Source: Procambarus clarkii (lineage: Eukaryota > Arthropoda > Malacostraca > Decapoda > Cambaridae). Taken from it: a DNA stretch of 64,000 nt. This document shows, piece by piece, positions 46,763-57,500 of this stretch. Both the position numbers and the translations under genes were made by a program. The notes under the pieces are model-generated. The model was given only the letters and a program-made list of their open reading frames with translations. It searched no databases and was not told where the DNA came from. How positions within the stretch are numbered: the first letter of the stretch is position 1; every line of letters begins with the position of its first letter. The DNA lies in assembly GCF_040958095.1 (NCBI RefSeq), contig NC_091176.1:45454855-45518854 (forward strand), read 5' to 3'.

Positions 46763-47662
46763 ATGGAGATCAAGACTATTATTGGAGACTTTGCCTCCCT
46801 GTCCGTCTACAATAATCACGACTGTTTATTGTACGATCTTGATGCTACGAGTGTACAAATGTGTAAAATTGTGCAAGGATTGTGGGATCGTTACCCATAT
46901 GCGAGATTACATCGCGAAAACTTTCCTTACAAAAACAGGGCATTTGTATCTTATCGCAGTAACCCTGGCAGTATACATATTGGAGAACCACCTGAATTTA
47001 ACAACAGGATGGATGAAGATCCCCATCTACCCCTTATTATTGGTTTAGTGACTCAGTTTGCTAGTAGACCTGCAACTTTACCAGCATATGAAAATCCTCC
47101 GTGTGAAGTACGAAGTTTAGATGAACATTTTTACGATGGACTTGAAAAAGATACAGAATATCAGAGATGGCGCTGGTTTGAAAATGCTCTGAAGGAAGCC
47201 CTTGTTTTCATTCTTAAAAGATGTGTTAAGAGAATTATTATTCCATATGGGTTTGGCATGTCAAGTTATTTGGACAACTGCGCAGTATGGGAAAGTAAAT
47301 ATTTGCCTATACTTGAGAAAATAGGACAAAAACTACGAAAACGAGGTATTGTACTCTTCATAGTACGTCCTGAAAACATCGTTCCTCCTCAGTCATCCAC
47401 CCACGGCATCTTTGAAAATAAGATTCCATACATTGCTGTTCTTCAAAATGGACCCACAACTAATGCTACTGATGCTGCTAGGACACCTGAAGATGATGCT
47501 ACGCCTGCCACCGCTGATGCTAGTTCACCTTCTATCAACACTAAGTTGTCTGATACAATTAATTCAACACCTGTTAATGTTACTACGTCTGTTGATACTA
47601 ATGTTACAATGTGTGTTAGTAGTAGTTTTACAAATTTAGAAGAGAAGATGGATTGGGAATAA
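46763..47662 (+). CDS. macro-domain-like protein 2 with Thr/Ser-rich tail
   Basis: A 299-aa protein if started at MEIKTIIGDF. It keeps the overall layout of macro protein 1: DCLLYDLDATSVQMCKIVQGLW in place of the VNC...GxA loop, LPLIIGLVTQF, and RIIIPYGFGMSSYLDNCAVWESKYLPILE. The ADP-ribose-contacting Asn and the GxG loop are altered, so binding may be changed or lost. Residues after about 235 are Thr/Ser/Asp-rich and disordered. An in-frame ATG at 46640 is less likely because a TATA box follows it. Confidence 0.72.
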   Translation: MEIKTIIGDFASLSVYNNHDCLLYDLDATSVQMCKIVQGLWDRYPYARLHRENFPYKNRAFVSYRSNPGSIHIGEPPEFNNRMDEDPHLPLIIGLVTQFASRPATLPAYENPPCEVRSLDEHFYDGLEKDTEYQRWRWFENALKEALVFILKRCVKRIIIPYGFGMSSYLDNCAVWESKYLPILEKIGQKLRKRGIVLFIVRPENIVPPQSSTHGIFENKIPYIAVLQNGPTTNATDAARTPEDDATPATADASSPSINTKLSDTINSTPVNVTTSVDTNVTMCVSSSFTNLEEKMDWE

Positions 47663-47806
47663 TAATGTCTGTAAATAATTTATACTTTGTACATTTTTAC
47701 AAATTAAATACATTGTACATTTTTACACATTAAATAACAAAATAGAAACTCGTGTGTTTATTTTCTCCCTTTTTTAATGTCTAAATGTCAACTCTACTTT
47801 TCTGAG

Positions 47807-47813
47807 TATATAG
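47807..47813 (+). promoter_or_regulatory. TATA box of macro gene 3
   Basis: GAGTATATAGGAAGAGG about 40 bp before the start at 47849. It lies inside a longer ORF (from 47777), whose first codons are therefore probably not translated. Confidence 0.55.
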
Positions 47814-47848
47814 GAAGAGGTACGAAACTTTTTCTGTCTTACTTCAAG

Positions 47849-49826
47849 ATGGATTGTTCTATGTACATGCAAGTGAAGCTTAAGCGTTTGAATAAGTGTA
47901 TTATAGATGCTGATTTTACTAGTGATGAAATTCTAAAACCTGGAGACTGTCTTGTCTACGATTCTCATAATTTATCTGGTGGATTTGCACAACTGTTATG
48001 GGAAAAATATCCTTACAGTAAAGTTTCCGAGTGTGAAGTGGTACAGAATAATATAACTCCTGGTGGTATAGTACTTGCTTTATCTCCAGAACCAGAAATA
48101 AAACCTCATATTATAGGACTTCATGTAACACTGTAAAAGTGTTTGGGTTAGTTTATTTAAAATATATATAGAATATGAGTCACAGACAGGGATTTGGAAA
48201 GGCGCCAAGTTGTCGGCGGAGATCTCACACCTCTAACCGTTAATGACCCCAAGTGACCTGAGGTCAGATCATGAGAATTTCACCTTGCTTCCGCTAAGCT
48301 CTTAATTGTAGTCTGGTAGCCTTCAAACAAGCCGACGTTTAAGGAGTGGCTTGGTAGTGCCGGAGGCTATCTACTTGTGGGCGGAGTTAGCTACTAGGTT
48401 CCCCAATATAAACTCGGAGAGCTATCCAGCAGGAGGCATTAACAGACAGAACGGCAGTCAGGATTGCAGAAGAGACGGCCTAGCAGGAAGGCTGTCGGCC
48501 GGCAGGGCGGGAGTCTCTGTCAACTACAGACCCCCCCCCCCCCCCCCCTCTATCCAGCTATAGGCAGAGACACTTGGTGAGTGAACAGTAAGGTGACTTG
48601 TCGTGTTTTACAAGTGTTGTGTGATGATCAGGGGCAGTCAAGTTGTAGGGTTCTCGAATTCTTGGATGATGACTCACTTTGCATATTAAACTGGAACATT
48701 TTAATTGAATTGCTAAATTATGATACTTCATGTGAAATATAATTATGAATTTATTATTTAAATTGTGTTTAACTTTGTTCCCTAGAGCTTTGAGTTGAGG
48801 ATTTGAGAAAGCCTCTGTGGTTACTGGGTTCATGATATAAATGAGTGCATGGTTTAGAATGAGTACATGATAAAGATGGGACCATGCTAATAATGATCTC
48901 TTGATAACATCCTTTGAGAATTTTGTGATACAGGCAAGTTCCATTCCTTGTCTTGTATGTAATGATCATGAATGGATGGTGGCAGCATTTCGTCTTTTAC
49001 TATCTACTCTTCTACGTCTACTATCTACTCTTCTACTTCTACCTATCTACACCTCTCCCTCCACCCCTCTCTCAACTCTCACTTTCAACTAATGACCCTC
49101 CTCGCTCCTCCCACCTCTCTGCCTCTCACCCCAAACCCTCACTAATTTCTTCACTATTCATTTCTTTCCTTTCGTTTTCTCTTATACGTTTGGGGCAATG
49201 ATTTTGTATTCTAGAGTTCTCTCTAGAGTTTCGGGTAACTGATCAAGTGACGGCGCCTTGTAGTCTTAGCACCTAGGTAGTCAAATACCTAAGTTACAAG
49301 GTGTTGAACGAGAGAGGTTGCCTTAGGAACTCTGGGAGTGCTCTAGAATAGTTAGCTAACTGGGGACGGGATAACGGACTAGAGAGAGCTGTTTCCCCCG
49401 GCCTCGTTAGTTAACTGGGGGGGGTGGAATAATGGACAAGATAGAGCTATTTCCCCCACCCCCCGTTACATTCAATACAGTAGCTCTAATGAAGATCTAG
49501 GATTACAGAAAGATATTATTAAACGTTGGAGTTTTAAATCTGCAATAAGACAAATTTGTTGTCAGGCAAGAAATAATAATTTAATCCAGCGTATAATTAT
49601 TCCATATGGTATTGGGTTTAATGACGGAATAGGATGGAGTAAAGAAGAACAAGAAGAATGGGAGACACACTATTTTCCAGGACTAGCCCATTTAGCTTAT
49701 GTTTTAAAGAATAATAAAAAAGAATTATTAATGGTTCGTATACCTCTTGGAGAAGATGTTACGGGGACTGGGAGAGAGAAGAAACACGTAGAGGGTGGAT
49801 CTAATAAACGGAAGAGAATGTCATAG
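47849..49826 (+). pseudogene. macro-domain-like protein 3, split by a solo LTR
   Basis: The upstream part (47849-48123) starts MDCSMYMQVKLKRLN and carries DCLVYDSHNLSGGFAQLLWEK. The downstream part (49475-49826) carries RIIIPYGIGFNDGIGWSKEEQEEWE and a basic tail. Between them lies a 1347-bp LTR with TTCA duplications; removing it and one duplication keeps the frame, giving about 208 aa, the size of macro protein 1. Motifs resemble macro genes 1 and 2. As it stands the gene is broken, with an early stop in the LTR (48136). Confidence 0.85.
48124..49470 (+). mobile_element. solo LTR in macro gene 3
   Basis: Begins TGTAACACTG and ends CCCCCCGTTACA (TGTAAC/GTTACA ends) and is flanked by TTCA (48120-48123 and 49471-49474). 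A TATA box (CCAATATAAACTCGG, about 48401-48415) sits in the middle, as in an LTR promoter. There are no coding domains. The poly-C run at 48531-48548 is notable. It differs from the 999-bp LTR at 32091. Orientation is assigned from the TATA box. Confidence 0.85.
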
Positions 49827-49930
49827 TTAAAACTAGTAGATCTAAAATAATACATATAACTAATTTGGAAACTACAGCTAAGAGAGAGGGGCGGAGCGTA
49901 ACAATCTCCGATGTGATAAGCTAGGTCGGG

Positions 49931-49937
49931 ATATATC
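49931..49937 (+). promoter_or_regulatory. TATA box of the methyltransferase-like gene
   Basis: CGGGATATATCTTGCC about 55 bp before the ATG at 49990. Confidence 0.55.
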
Positions 49938-49989
49938 TTGCCATAAACTCCCCATCTCGGTCCAGCAGTGAGAAGACATACTCGGATCG

Positions 49990-51405
49990 ATGGCTGCTGT
50001 ATACAGTAAGTGCTTATTGTATGATGTACTTACAGTACTCGTTATATTTGTTGTGATATAATTTTGCTTATTATTGAATATCTTTTAGTTTTGAAATATT
50101 ATGATTATTTAATAGTCCCTGTGTTAAATATTGTATTTTTCTTTGTTTAAAGATCTACCCCATGTGATGGATGTGAAGAGTCTACCAGGGTTTGGAAGCA
50201 TGCCTGATCTTGTGTCAGAAACTATATGGCAAAGTCCAGCTTCGACTGTTTTGTGGAAGAATATGCCCCTGGCGGAAAAACAGACTTATAAAGTGATGAC
50301 ACATACTGATAAATGTACGCATGAGAACATTGTTCCAGCTCTAGCAAAGTTTATTAGCAAAAGTGAAAATGTTTTAATGATACTGATTGGTCGTGATTTT
50401 ATAAAGTTGAAAGAAGAACTTCCATTGATAAAATGTGACATAGTCTTATTTAGCTTAAAAGAGAGTGTTACAGATGTACTCAAGAAACATGAGAATTGTC
50501 AAGTGTTGTTGCTGACGAAAATTCCTAGTAAGGCCGAGATGAAGAAAATTTCTTTGTTATTTAAAGGCGATAAAATAATTTGCACTTTTAGACCTAAACC
50601 CCGTTTTAAATACATATTTCCAGAATTTGAAGAAGTGCCTATAGGATGTAACTTAAAGGATAAATTTTTTATAAGAAAATTTGTGGATGAAATTGGTTCT
50701 CCAAATGCTGCAAACTGGTTTATTAATAAGTTGAGTTCTGAAGAACGAGAAGTGTATACTATAATGAGCCAGGATGAACTGCAACAGCAGGTAAATAGTA
50801 AGACTGTGAAAGAGCTTAGTATTATTCACCCTAAAACGGAAGAAGATGAACATTGGAGTTTAATTGATCATATGGAGGAGAGCTTTCCATCTTTTCCGTT
50901 AAATTTAATAAAGATGAGACCAGAAATAGGATATCATACCCCCCAAAAGATAGAAATAGAGGCAGTGATGAGATTTATAGGACAGGATCCTGTACTTGGT
51001 GTTTTCTCTGGTATGGCCTTTATTGAAAATCTTATTAGGATAAGACATACTAATGTGGTACGAGCTACAGATAATTACTCGAATATGGGTGAGAGTAAGT
51101 GGATGGAGGTTGAACAAATGGATGCTGTAGAAGCAGTTAGGACTTATTGTAATGACAGAGAAGTACTTCTAATGTCCTGGCCTGAATTGATTTGTGATGA
51201 TAATGTTTATAGCGATGCTTTCTATGTTTTAAAGGAATTTAAGGGACAAAAACTAATCTATTTTGGAGAAGGGGAAGGGGGATGCTGTGCATGTGATGGA
51301 TTTTTTAACTTGCTGGATAGTGAGTTTCATTGTGTGAAATCAAATACATGTTTTACTTATAATTCTTTTATAAATTCAAATGTTTATTTCTATATAAGAC
51401 TGTAG
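49990..51405 (+). CDS. two-exon protein with SAM-methyltransferase-like C-terminal domain
   Basis: A 16-nt first exon (49990-50005) starts ATGGCTGCTGTATACA and ends at GTAAGT; exon 2 begins after TTTAAAG at 50153 in matching phase and runs to 51405, giving 422 aa. The last 150 residues match a Rossmann methyltransferase-like fold: VLGVFSGMAFIENLI in place of the GxGxG loop, VVRATDNY, QMDAVEAVRTYCNDREVLLMSWPE, and LIYFGEGEGGCCACDGFFNLL. The SWP and GEGxGGC segments occur in a little-studied family in fungi, algae and giant viruses. The SAM loop is degenerate, so catalysis is uncertain. The first 270 residues are unrecognised. Using the 50131 ATG instead would ignore the splice pair. Confidence 0.65.
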
Positions 51406-51574
51406 TGTTTATGATTTCTTGAATACCTGTATAACTACTAAGAACACTTGTATATGATTTTCTTTAACAGTTATGATTTCTTGAACACTTGTATAACTAC
51501 TATGAATACCTGTATATGATTTTCTTGAACACTTGTATAACTACTATGATTACCTGTATAACTACTAAGAACAC
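51406..51574. repeat. tandem repeat between gene 5 and the right inverted repeat
   Basis: Imperfect units of CTTGAACACTTGTATAACTA with TATGATTTT spacers continue to about 51630. The array straddles the inner border of the right inverted repeat; only one to two units exist at the left end, so the repeat has expanded here. Confidence 0.75.
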
Positions 51575-51638
51575 TTGTATATGATTTTCTTGAACACTTG
51601 TATAACTACTAAGAACACTTGTATGCGTTAAATGTTGT

Positions 51639-51644
51639 AATAAA
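51639..51644 (+). terminator. poly(A) signal in right inverted repeat
   Basis: AATAAA on the plus strand, about 235 bp beyond the methyltransferase-like gene stop, the mirror image of the signal at 43911-43916. Confidence 0.55.
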
Positions 51645-54435
51645 CTTAATGTCTCTTCTAAATAAGATTTCTTTATCCTTAATAGAATAATTTGCTTATT
51701 ACATTGGAGGACTGAAACAAGTACTTAATTATGAAACCGAATAATGACATGATGTAGTAAGTTTAACGGAAATATTGAATACAATGACTTGAAAAGTTTT
51801 CCTTTGACTAATGAAGGTGTATGTTTAATAAAACTGAGTTACGAAAACAATGCCTTAAGATGCTACTGTAAGTAATGACTTAGTGCACAAGCAAGTATCT
51901 TTAATTGTACGAAGATGTCTTAGAATGATTTATATTGACCTTATTTTGAAAATGGATAACTGCCAAATGCTCAGTAGTAACTTACTGTGAATTAGTAATG
52001 TTACTGTTGTTGTTGTTGTCGTTGTTAATAACGATGATCTACTTACTTACTTACTAAAATGACAGAAACAACTAGTTTTGAGAATTAGTACAGAGATGAT
52101 TAGAGAATATGTAGTGGACTGTAATGAACGGGTAAGAACATGTAGCGGAGGGATGGAGGAAAATTGTAAGAAAGGGTTGAAAGTTGGGATGTGTAAAGGA
52201 TTGAGAGATTGTAAGGGATGGTATCAAGATGTGCGGAAAACATGCTACAACATGTAAAGTAGACAGTGTAGTGAGTTGGGCGGTGAACAAGCTAGGACTT
52301 GTAATGGATGGAAGGAGTCGGGTATATTTACATATGACTCATGTTTAAATAAGATATGGGACACAGTAATACATGCTACAACATGTAAAGTAAACAGCGT
52401 AGTAAGATGCGAGGCGAACATGCTGAGACATGTAAAGGAATGAGAGAGAGATTGTAAGGGTTGGTACCAAGATGAGCGGAAAACATGCTATAACATGTAG
52501 AGTAGAAATAGCGTAGTGAGTTGGGCGGTGAACAAGCTAGGACTTGTAATGGATGGAAAGAGTCGGGTATATTTACATATGACTCATGTTTAAATAAGAT
52601 AGAGGAGACGGTAATAGTTGTTTAAGTCTTGTATAAAATGGGAAAGAACTAGAGAATATGTAAGACTAAGTACAGATCTGAACTTACAGAGAATATGCTA
52701 TGAACGGGAAAAGAACGCAAATTAACAGCTACATTTAAATTTATGAGACTTGGATGAGATGGAGGAAGGTGGGAGGGGGTGAAAGATAATTAAACAGGTT
52801 GGGGTTATGTGTGTACTCGGATAAGAGATAAGCTGGAGACGGACTTGATCGAATATATTTATGTCTGATGATCTAAGGCTAATGTCCAGATTAATTTTAC
52901 TACGTTAGAAAATAAGGTGATCTTAAATCTCAGGGTGATTTAGTTGGAAAATAAAGAACTTGCACAAATGAACTAAGCTGGGGCACAAGAGTTGAAACTT
53001 GATAACTGAACTGGTTTTTATTTACTATGTCTGAAAATGTAGTTGGGTGTTTAAATCTCAGGGGGATTTGGACTGATAGTAATGAATTTACATGAGTGAA
53101 CTTGGACAGAGGACAAGAGCTAGAGTTTTATAATTGTTTTCATCATATTTACTATGTCTGAAATACAGAGGGTAAAAATTTCAGGGGAAAATTGATGGGT
53201 TATTTACAAAGATACGAGAGAGAACTAAGGTGGGGACGAGAGTTGGAGCTCAGTAACTGACTTGATCTTATTTACTAACTTTGAAGTATGTCTGCTTTTA
53301 ATTTTAGGGAAATTGATGGGTTATTTACAAAGATACGAAGGAGAACTAAGGCGGGGACGAGAGCTGGAGCTCGATAACTGACTTGATTTTATTTACGGTG
53401 TCTGAAATACAGAGGGTAAAAATTTCAGGGGAATTGATGTATTATTTACAAAGATATGAAAGAGAACTAAGGCGGGGACGAGAGCTGGAGTTCAGTAACT
53501 GACTTGATTTTATTTACGGTGTCTGAAATACAGAGGGTAAAAATTTCAGGGAAATTGGACTGTTACTAACGATCTTGTATAAAACGAAATAAGGGGGGGA
53601 CAAGCGCTGGAGCTCGATAACTGTTTTGATCTTATTTACGGAGCCTGAAATACAGAGGGTAAAAATTTCAGGGAAATTGGACTGTTACTAATGAAGATAC
53701 GAGAGAGAGCTAAGGCAGAGGACAAGCGCTGGAGCTTGGTAACTAAATTACTGTATTGAACAACGTTTGAAATATGATTATTTTTAAATTTTAGAGGGAT
53801 TGGAATGATAGTATTCATTATATGACAGGGGAGTAAGGTGGGGGAACGTGAGCTAGAACTTGCTTACTAACACGATTTATTTGTGTAAAACTGACTTGCT
53901 TAATGAAAAGGAGCAAACATACGATGTTGGAAAATAGTTGAACTGAACTGAATGAAAGGAGAGAGAGAGAGGAGGGACGGTCAAGATATTATGGCGAAGA
54001 TAAGATATGATAAGAGCCGACTGGCTGGCCGGGCGTAAAGTAAATAAAGGTGACGCGAGAGATTGCGAGGTAAGGGGGAGGGAGGTGATGTGAGGTACGA
54101 GCTCCTGAAAACCCTGGCCCGCACAGGTGATTTTCTAAATTTATATGAATAACTAAGGCTTACATAGACGATTTTGTAAGTTGAAAACATGTAAAACATG
54201 TCCGTAGAGTTCTCCTGGAAACCCTAAAGAGCTACATACGTTACTTGAATTTGTCCCATAAGGCCTTAACAAACTTCTATGTCTTGGAAATTATTTTTCT
54301 CATAAGAACTTTAACAAACTCGTATGACATTATTTTTCATTATAAGAATTCCCTAATTCCAAATCTGTGAGTCCCCAAATTCACCTGAAAACCCTAAAGC
54401 GCTACACACGAATTTCCAGAAAAAAAAAAAATTCC

Positions 54436-54509
54436 CCTGTGGACTGTACAGTCCACAGGGGTCCGCTCCCCCAAAAAAAAAGTTGCCTGTGGACTGTACA
54501 GTCCACAGG
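54436..54509. repeat. paired 24-bp palindromes near the right tip
   Basis: Mirror copies (54436-54459 and 54486-54509) of the left-tip palindromes, with A-runs between. The tip has a partial copy up to CACCCTACTACT. Confidence 0.85.
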
Positions 54510-54560
54510 GGTCCTCTCGCCAAAAAAAAAAGTAGCCTGTGGACTGTACACCCTACTACT

Positions 54561-57500
54561 CCCCTCTGCCTCGGCCCCTCTGCCACTGCCCCTCTGCCTC
54601 AGCCCCTCTGCCTCTGCAGAGGCAGAGGGGCTGAGGCAGAGGGGCAGAGGCAGAGGGGCCGAGGCAGAGGGGCTGAGGCAGAGGGGTCGAGGCAGAGTGG
54701 CAATGGCAGAGGGGCCGGGGCAGAGGCATCATGCACCACCGCCCACCACCGCCCCTCTGCCTCTGCCCCTCTGCCTCTGCCCTTCTGCCTCGGCCCCTCT
54801 GCCACTGCCCCTGTGCCTCTGCCTCGGCCCCTCTGCCTCGGCCCCCCTGCCTCGGCCCCTCTGCCTCGGCCCCTCTGCCTCAGCCCCTATGCCTCAGCCC
54901 CCTGCCACTGCCCCTCTGCCTCAGCCCCTCTTACTCTGCCACTCTGCACGGCCCCTCGGCCACTGCCTCTCTGCCTCGGCCCCTCTGCCTCGGCCCCTCT
55001 GCCTCGGCCCCTCTGCCTCAGCCCCTCTTCCTCAGCCCCTCTGCCACTGCCCCTCTGCCTCGACCCCTCTGCCTCGACCCCTCTGCCTCAGCCCCTGTGC
55101 CTCTGCCCCTCTGCCTCGGCCCCTCTTCCTCTGCCCCTCTGCCTCAGCCCCTCTGCCTCAGCCCCCTCTGCCTCAGCCCCTCTGCCCCTGCCCCCTCTTC
55201 CTCTGCCCCTCTGCCTCAGCCCCTCTGCCTCAGCCCCCTCTGCCTCGGCCCCTCTGCCTCAGCCCCTCTGCCTCAGCCCCTCTGCCTCAGCCCGTCTTAC
55301 TCTGCCCCTCTGCCTCAGCCCCACTGCCTCAGCCTCTGTGCCTCGGCCCCTCTGCCACTGCCCCTCTGCCTCTGCCCCTCTGCCTCGGGCCGGCCTCTGC
55401 CTCGGCCTCTCTGCTTCAGCCCTTCTGCCTCTGCCCCTCTGCCTCGGCCCCTCTGCCACTGCCCCTCTGCCTCGGCCCCCCTGCCTCGGCCCCTCTGCAC
55501 CGGCCCTTCTGCCACTGCCCCTCTGCCTCGACCCCTCTGCCTCAGCCCCTCTGCCTCAGCCCCTCTGCCTCTGCCCCTCTGCCTAGGCCCCTCTGCCTCA
55601 GCCCCTCTGCCTCAGCCCCTCTGCCTCAGCCCCTCTGCCACCGCCCCTCTGCCTCTGCCCCTCTGTCTCTGCCCTTCTGCCTCAGCCCCTCTGCCTCAGC
55701 TCCTCTGCCTCAGCCCCTGTGTCTCGGCCCCTCTGCCTTAGCCCCTGTGCCTCAGCCCCTGTGCCTCTGCCCCTCTGCCTCGGCCCCTCTGCCTCAGCCC
55801 CTCTGTCTCAGCCTCTCTGCCTCGGCCCCTCTGCCACTGCCCCTCTGCCTCTGCCCCTCTGCCTCTGCCCCTCTGCCTCAGCCCCTCTGCCTCAGCCCCT
55901 GTGCCTCGGCCCCTCTGCCTTATCCCCTCTGCCTCAGCCCCTGTGCCTTTGCCCCTTTGCCTCGGCCCCTCTGCCTCAGCCGCTTTGCCTCTGCCCCTCT
56001 GCCTCAGCCCCTCTGCCTCATCCCATCTGCCTCGGCCCCTCTGCCTCAGCCCCCTCTGCCTCGGCCCCACTGACTCAGCCCCTCTGCCTTAGCCCCTCTG
56101 CCTCAGCCCCTGTGCCTTTGCCGCTTTGCCTCGGCCCCACTGACTCAGCCCCTCTGTCTCAGCCCCTCTGCCTCAGCCCCTCTGCCTCGACCCCTCGGTC
56201 TCAGCCCCTCTGCCTCAGCCCCCTCTGCCTCTGCCCCTCTTACTCTGGTCCTCTGCCTCAGCCCCTCTGCCTCAGCCCCTCTGCCTCAGCCTCTCTGCCT
56301 CGGCCCCTCTACCACTGCCCCTCTGCCTCAGCCGCTCTGCCTCATCCCCTGTCCCTCGGCCCCTCTGCCTCAGCCCCTCTGCCTCAGCCCCTGTGCCTCT
56401 GCCCCTCTGCCTCGGCCCCTCTGCCTCAGCCCCTCTGCCTCTGCCCTTCTGCCTCAGCCCCTCTGTATCAGCCCCTCTGTCTCAACCCCCTCTGCCTTGG
56501 CCCCTCTGCCTTGGCCCCTCTGCCTCAGCCCCTCTGCCTCAGCCCCCTCTGCCTCAGCCCCTCTTACCCTGCCCCCCTGCCTCAGCCCCTCTGCCTCAGC
56601 CCCTCTACCTCAGCCTCTCTGCCTCGGCCCCTCTGCCACTGCCCCTCTGCCTCTGCCCCTTTGCCTCTGCCCCTTTGCCTCGGCCCCTCTGCCTCGGCCC
56701 CTCTGCCTCAGCCCTTCTGCCTCTGCCCCTCGGCCACTTTGCCACTGCCCCTCTGCCTCAGCCCCTCTGCCTCTGCCCCTCTGCCACTGCCCTTCTGCCT
56801 CAGCCCCTTTGCCTCAGCCCCTCTGCCACTGTCCCTCTGCCTCTGCCCCTCTGCCTCTGCCCCTCTGCCTCAGCCCCTCTCCCTCAGCCTCTCTGCCTCG
56901 GCCCCTCTGCCACTGCCCCTCCGCCTCGGCCTCTCTGCCTCGGCCCCTCTGCCACTGCCCCTCCGCCTCGGCCCCTCTGCCTCGGCCCCTCTGCTCGGCC
57001 CCTCTGCCACTGCCCCTCGGCCTCTGCCCCTCTGCCTCGGCCCCTCTGCCTCGACCCCTCTGCCACTGCCCCTCTGCCTTGACCCCGCTGCCTCAGCCCT
57101 TCTGCCTCAGCCCCTCTACCTCGGTCTTTCTGCCATTGCCCCTCTGCGTCTGCTGCCTCGGCCCCTCTGCCTCGGCCCCTCTGCCTCAGACCCTCTGCCA
57201 CTGCCCCTCTGCCTCAGCCCCTCTGCTTCAGCACCTCTGCCTCAGCCCCTCTGCCTCTGCCCCTCTGCCTCGGCCCCTCTGCCACTGCCCCTCTGCCTCG
57301 ACCCCTCTGCCTCGGCCCCTATGCCTCAGTCCCTCTGCCCCTGCCCATCTGCCTCAGCCCCTCTGCCTTGGCCCCTCTGCTTCAGCCCCTCTGCCTCAGC
57401 CCCTCTGCCTCAGCCCCCTCTGCCTCAGCCCCTATTACTCTGCCCCTCTGCCTCAGCCCCTCTGCCGTTGCCCCTCTGCCTCAGCCCCTCTGCCACTGCC

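Larger units (their letters stand above)
40994..54560. mobile_element. Polinton/Maverick-like cargo element, 13.6 kb, about 3-kb inverted repeats
   Basis: The element begins AGTAGTAGGGTGTACAG and ends in its reverse complement. It is flanked by CCCCTC on both sides (40988-40993 and 54561-54566). 5'-AG ends, long inverted repeats and a 6-bp duplication are hallmarks of Polinton/Maverick elements. Inside are an IAP gene (minus), then on the plus strand three macro-domain-like genes and one methyltransferase-like gene. I see no DNA polymerase B, integrase, packaging ATPase, protease or capsid gene, so the copy cannot be autonomous. A related 14-bp satellite segment at 39165-39235 looks like the empty site. 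Confidence 0.85.
51575..54560 (-). repeat. right terminal inverted repeat of the 13.6-kb element
   Basis: Reverse complement of 40994-43978 with very few differences (for example one Val/Ile change in a shared 60-codon ORF, and T-run lengths). It contains the same tandem subrepeats and palindromes and ends CACCCTACTACT next to the CCCCTC duplication. Confidence 0.95.

Noticed and set aside
48120..49474. DNA transposon with TGTAAC inverted ends as the explanation for the insertion
   Set aside because: Only six bases are inverted, the ends are TG...CA with a 4-bp duplication, and a central TATA box fits a solo LTR better.
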